Assembly: GCA_049965935.1 (NCBI GenBank) | Contig: JBMFVP010000068.1 | Coordinates: forward strand, 1-6,928 | DNA from: Thermocladium sp049965935 | GTDB taxonomy: Archaea > Thermoproteota > Thermoprotei > Thermoproteales > Thermocladiaceae | DNA length: 6,928 bases | Reading direction: 5' to 3' | In this document: positions 5,078 to 6,928 of the stretch, one piece after another | How the letters are laid out: each line of letters starts with the position of its first letter | Numbering within the stretch: the first letter of the stretch is position 1 | Made by a program: the position numbers and the translations under genes | Notes under the pieces: generated by a model | Databases searched by the model: none | Told to the model about the DNA's origin: nothing | What the model saw: only the letters and a program-made list of their open reading frames with translations

Positions 5078-5509
5078 ATGAGTTGCATTTTCTGCGATAT
5101 AATTGGCGGGAGGGCGCCTGGGTACGTGGTTTATGAGGATGAGGATGTCGTGGCGATTCTGGATAAGTACCCGGCCGCCGAGGGGCATATACTGGTAATG
5201 CCGAGGAAACATCATGAGAATATCTATGAGTTGCCGGATGACTTGCTCTGCAAAGTAATTAAAGCAACCAAGAAGGTGGCCCTGGCCGTGAAGGAAGCGC
5301 TGGGCGCCACTGGAGTAAGGGTGCTTCAGAATAATGGGGCGGATGCCGGGCAAGTGGTTTTTCACGTTCATTTCCACGTGATCCCATTCTACGGCAACTA
5401 TAGATGGAACAAGCATGAATTGACCCCGGAGGAGGCGGAGAGGGTGGTTTCCAGGGTTAAGCCCATGCTCTCGGGGGTGGGAGGGGGCAGTAATGCCGAA
5501 AAGCATTAA
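5078..5509 (+). CDS. HIT-family (histidine triad) nucleotide hydrolase
   Basis: This 143-aa protein has the full set of HIT features. The active-site triad HVHFHVIP has H96, H98 and H100, and H98 should be the nucleophile that takes the nucleotidyl group. An upstream QNNGADAGQ (84-92) packs against the phosphate. An N-terminal C3-x2-C6 pair, with H45 and H96, forms the zinc site seen in many HINT/Ap4A-hydrolase-type members. HIT proteins cleave nucleoside phosphoramidates or dinucleoside polyphosphates; which one applies here is not evident. The length is typical for the family. Residues after about 125 (GVGGGSNAEKH) are a flexible tail. The start is ATG 5078 rather than TTG 5075, from TATA spacing and the usual xxCIFC N-terminus. 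The stop codon overlaps the tRNA-Ala TATA box. The minus-strand frame opposite is a shadow. Confidence 0.93.
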   Translation: MSCIFCDIIGGRAPGYVVYEDEDVVAILDKYPAAEGHILVMPRKHHENIYELPDDLLCKVIKATKKVALAVKEALGATGVRVLQNNGADAGQVVFHVHFHVIPFYGNYRWNKHELTPEEAERVVSRVKPMLSGVGGGSNAEKH

Positions 5510-5511
5510 AA
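5506..5511 (+). promoter_or_regulatory. TATA box of the tRNA-Ala gene
   Basis: TTAAAA lies 25-30 nt upstream of the first tRNA base (5536) and overlaps the HIT stop codon. The tRNA therefore seems to have its own promoter embedded in the end of the gene before it. Confidence 0.5.
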
Positions 5512-5535
5512 GGATGGGGCAAGGGCCATGAATGA

Positions 5536-5612
5536 GGGCCGGTAGTCTAGCCTGGAAGGATATCCGCCTTGCACGCGGGAGATCGTGGGTTCAAATCCCA
5601 CCCGGTCCACCA
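5536..5612 (+). tRNA. tRNA-Ala (anticodon UGC), CCA encoded
   Basis: A complete cloverleaf can be drawn. The acceptor stem is GGGCCGG (5536-5542) with CCGGTCC (5602-5608). The D stem is GTCT/GGAT around a 9-nt loop containing GG. The anticodon stem is TCCGC/GCGGG with loop CTTGCAC, giving anticodon TGC at 5570-5572. The variable loop is 5 nt, and the T arm is GTGGG-TTCAAAT-CCCAC. The discriminator is A5609 and CCA is encoded at 5610-5612. The G3.U70 pair (5538/5606), the universal alanine identity signal, is present and confirms the anticodon reading. It reads GCA codons (and others by wobble). There is no intron in the anticodon loop. Confidence 0.96.
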
Positions 5613-5649
5613 TAACTGTTACCCAGTCTAATTGGTGCTGGGGGGAGCC

Positions 5650-5657
5650 TATATTAA
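5650..5657 (+). promoter_or_regulatory. TATA box of the globin-sensor-like gene
   Basis: TATATTAA is centred about 26 nt before ATG 5679. This moves the likely start from the TTG at 5658, which overlaps the box itself, to the ATG. Confidence 0.5.
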
Positions 5658-5678
5658 TTGCCCACCCAGCTACAGTTA

Positions 5679-6248
5679 ATGAGTGATTCCTATATTGAGG
5701 GCATGTTGCGGGGCGATATCGCTCCCTTCATGCGCCACATAAATGCGCAGCTGCATGTTGGATCTAGATGGGGGTCGGATTACGATTATGAATTAAGCAA
5801 ATTGGCTCCACGGCTCACTGCATTGATTGATGATGTTGCCAATGCTTACTGCGTAAATGGTAGGTCCGCCGGGGTAAACGAATTCTTCTCGGGGAGCGAG
5901 TGCATTAGCTTAATTGGTGGGGAGCTGCGGGACATATTGTCTTCCCCACGTGATGACTCGTATTGGCAGAGGAGGGCAATGATTGCTTTAATGCTTGTTT
6001 CACGAGGGGTTGGCGTGGCAACAATAATTGCCTTGCCCACTCAATTATTGGTGACTCTCCTGAGCTCCGCTGCCAGGAGCGGCCTCCAATTGAGGCTGGA
6101 CACGGCTACTGCATTGGAGAGAATGGCCAACTTATTATCCGTGATTTATGCGGAGGCAATTGTTCACTTAATGTCGGAGGCATCCGGCAGTTCAATGAAT
6201 ATATTCATTCAATTAATGAGGAGCTTCTGGACAAGCCGCAGCAAATGA
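5679..6248 (+). CDS. Protoglobin/globin-sensor-like protein lacking the heme-binding His
   Basis: This 189-aa all-helical protein follows the globin-sensor pattern in order. It has LSKLAPRLTALIDDVANAYC (39-58) like the A-B helix region, EFFSGSECISLI (68-79), then DDSYWQRRAMIA (92-103) leading into MLVSRGVGV (105-113), and a final ALERMANLLSVIYAEAIV (145-162) like helix H. Aligned without gaps to the family signature YxxRRxxIGxxHxxxGL, every landmark is present except the proximal heme-ligating His, which is Leu106. I therefore predict no normal heme binding, similar in principle to the non-heme globin domains of stressosome RsbR proteins. The length is close to single-domain protoglobins (about 195 aa), with no fused output domain. 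The assignment is from memory of the family. A small membrane protein follows 54 nt downstream and may be its partner. Confidence 0.55.
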   Translation: MSDSYIEGMLRGDIAPFMRHINAQLHVGSRWGSDYDYELSKLAPRLTALIDDVANAYCVNGRSAGVNEFFSGSECISLIGGELRDILSSPRDDSYWQRRAMIALMLVSRGVGVATIIALPTQLLVTLLSSAARSGLQLRLDTATALERMANLLSVIYAEAIVHLMSEASGSSMNIFIQLMRSFWTSRSK

Positions 6249-6302
6249 GCTCCTCACTACTGCCTGTAGGGCTGAGGGACCTAAGGAACCGCATTCATTG
6301 GT

Positions 6303-6695
6303 TTGCATGGGATCGGTAACTACGGCAAGCAATTAATCGACTTGATCCCAAGCCTCTCCATGCTGCTGACGCCTCTTTACATGCTTGCTGGATTAATGGT
6401 CCTGATCCACGTCTTTGGCTCGTATTTGGGGTTCAGGGGCTTAGCTGTGCCTAGGCGCATCGGAGTAATCATTTCTATATATGAATCATTATTCTACTTC
6501 ATTATGCTGCTGGTCCTATATGGTTCACCCATCACTGCCTTATTGATTGTCTTCGCCCTGATTCACTGGGCCGGGGCTTACGCATACATTAAGGGATACT
6601 TGGGCAAGTACTCATCGAGAACCAGGCTAAGGATGTATGGGCTCTATGAGGCCGTGGAGTTATCGTTCATACTCATTATCCTGCTTTACCTCTGA
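6303..6695 (+). CDS. Small four-helix membrane protein (hypothetical)
   Basis: This is up to 130 aa from TTG 6303, or 111 aa from ATG 6360 (codon 20). Hydrophobic segments lie at about 17-39, 52-73, 76-97 and 112-130. Short basic loops (PRR at 50-52; KYSSRTRLR at 102-110) separate helices 1-2 and 3-4. By the positive-inside rule both would be cytoplasmic if the topology is even. I recognise no family. The start is uncertain: no Shine-Dalgarno or TATA box supports TTG 6303, while AATTAAT at 6331-6337 is at leaderless distance from ATG 6360. It is 54 nt downstream of the globin-sensor-like gene in the same direction, so an operon is possible. Confidence 0.6.
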   Translation: MHGIGNYGKQLIDLIPSLSMLLTPLYMLAGLMVLIHVFGSYLGFRGLAVPRRIGVIISIYESLFYFIMLLVLYGSPITALLIVFALIHWAGAYAYIKGYLGKYSSRTRLRMYGLYEAVELSFILIILLYL

Positions 6696-6851
6696 GAAAT
6701 TGATCTAAATGGATTGGAAAAAGATAGACGCAATTAAAACCTTTAAATTACTTGCAATATCTTCCCTTATTAATACGGGCTAATAATTGAGAAATAAATT
6801 TTACCCATAGAACCATAGAAAATAACTATAGATAGAGGCACTAAGGATGAC

Positions 6852-6858
6852 TTTATTT
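6852..6858 (+). promoter_or_regulatory. TATA box of the right-edge AbrB-like gene
   Basis: TTTATTT is centred about 27 nt before ATG 6882, at leaderless spacing. The preceding 6696-6851 is A+T-rich, and I see no gene in it. Confidence 0.45.
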
Positions 6859-6881
6859 GATGAAAAATAAAATAGACATTC

Positions 6882-6928
6882 ATGGACAGAGAAGTTATAC
6901 TTACCATTGATGAAAGAGGCAGAATTAT
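6882..6928 (+). CDS. AbrB/SpoVT-type DNA-binding protein (VapB-like), N-terminus only
   Basis: Only 15 full codons are visible (MDREVILTIDERGRI) before the window ends. The pattern, a strand, then the D-E-x-G-R turn and another strand, is the typical opening of the swapped-hairpin AbrB/SpoVT domain (usually continuing as I/V-x-I-P-K). In archaea such small proteins are commonly VapB or AbrB-type antitoxins preceding a PIN-domain VapC toxin, or chromatin-type regulators. What follows is outside the window. The start is supported by the TATA box about 27 nt upstream. Confidence 0.6.
   Translation, partial: MDREVILTIDERGRI

Noticed and set aside
5063..5506. 147-aa minus-strand frame
   Set aside because: It lies exactly opposite the HIT gene, whose triad and zinc motifs are unmistakable, so it is an antisense shadow.
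5963..6319. 118-aa plus-strand frame
   Set aside because: It is out of frame within the globin-sensor-like gene, with no promoter and a composition typical of a shifted frame.
6709..6783. 24-codon ORF in the A+T-rich stretch before the AbrB-like gene
   Set aside because: There is no TATA box at the right distance and no recognisable peptide; short frames are expected by chance in such sequence.

Overview
The window looks like chromosomal DNA of a hyperthermophilic crenarchaeote (Thermoproteota), most likely Thermoproteales of the Caldivirga/Vulcanisaeta type. The reasons are consistent TATA-type boxes centred about 25-27 nt before the start codon (leaderless transcripts), AGG-rich arginine use, an archaeal tRNA-Ala with encoded CCA, a HIT protein, a FucI/AraA-like protein and archaeal-style IS200/IS605 end palindromes. 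The genus is inference.

Layout. 1-600 (minus): the 5' 200 codons of a membrane protein that runs off the left edge. 601-797: two divergent promoters. 798-1406 (+): a DUF4145-like protein with a possible zinc knuckle. 1407-1965: a foldable intergenic stretch, a 60-aa two-helix membrane ORF, and a strong TATA box feeding a 24-codon ORF. 1966-2385 (minus): an unrecognised, mostly helical protein. 2479-2807 (minus): an ACT-domain gene broken by a one-base frameshift in a G tract. 2808-3163: no gene, but a structured IS200/IS605-like non-autonomous element. 3164-4516 (+): a FucI/AraA-superfamily protein. 4564-4999 (+): a second ACT-domain gene, paralogous to the first, split by a 75-bp copy of the element end and frameshifted in a G8 tract. 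5078-5509 (+): a HIT hydrolase. 5536-5612 (+): tRNA-Ala(UGC). 5679-6248 (+): a globin-sensor-like protein lacking the heme-ligating histidine. 6303-6695 (+): a small four-helix membrane protein. 6882-end (+): the first 15 codons of an AbrB/VapB-like protein.

The most interesting part is 2479-4999. Two paralogous small ACT proteins flank the sugar-isomerase-like gene; both are disrupted in G homopolymers, and each lies next to or contains a copy of the same 76-bp two-hairpin repeat. The two copies differ at five positions. Four of these form two compensatory pair changes inside stems and the fifth turns a T.G pair into C-G. That pattern points to selection on folded RNA or folded single-stranded DNA. 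No transposase or TnpB is encoded in the window, so the longer copy may be an orphan guide-RNA-like (omega-RNA) or MITE/PATE-type element.
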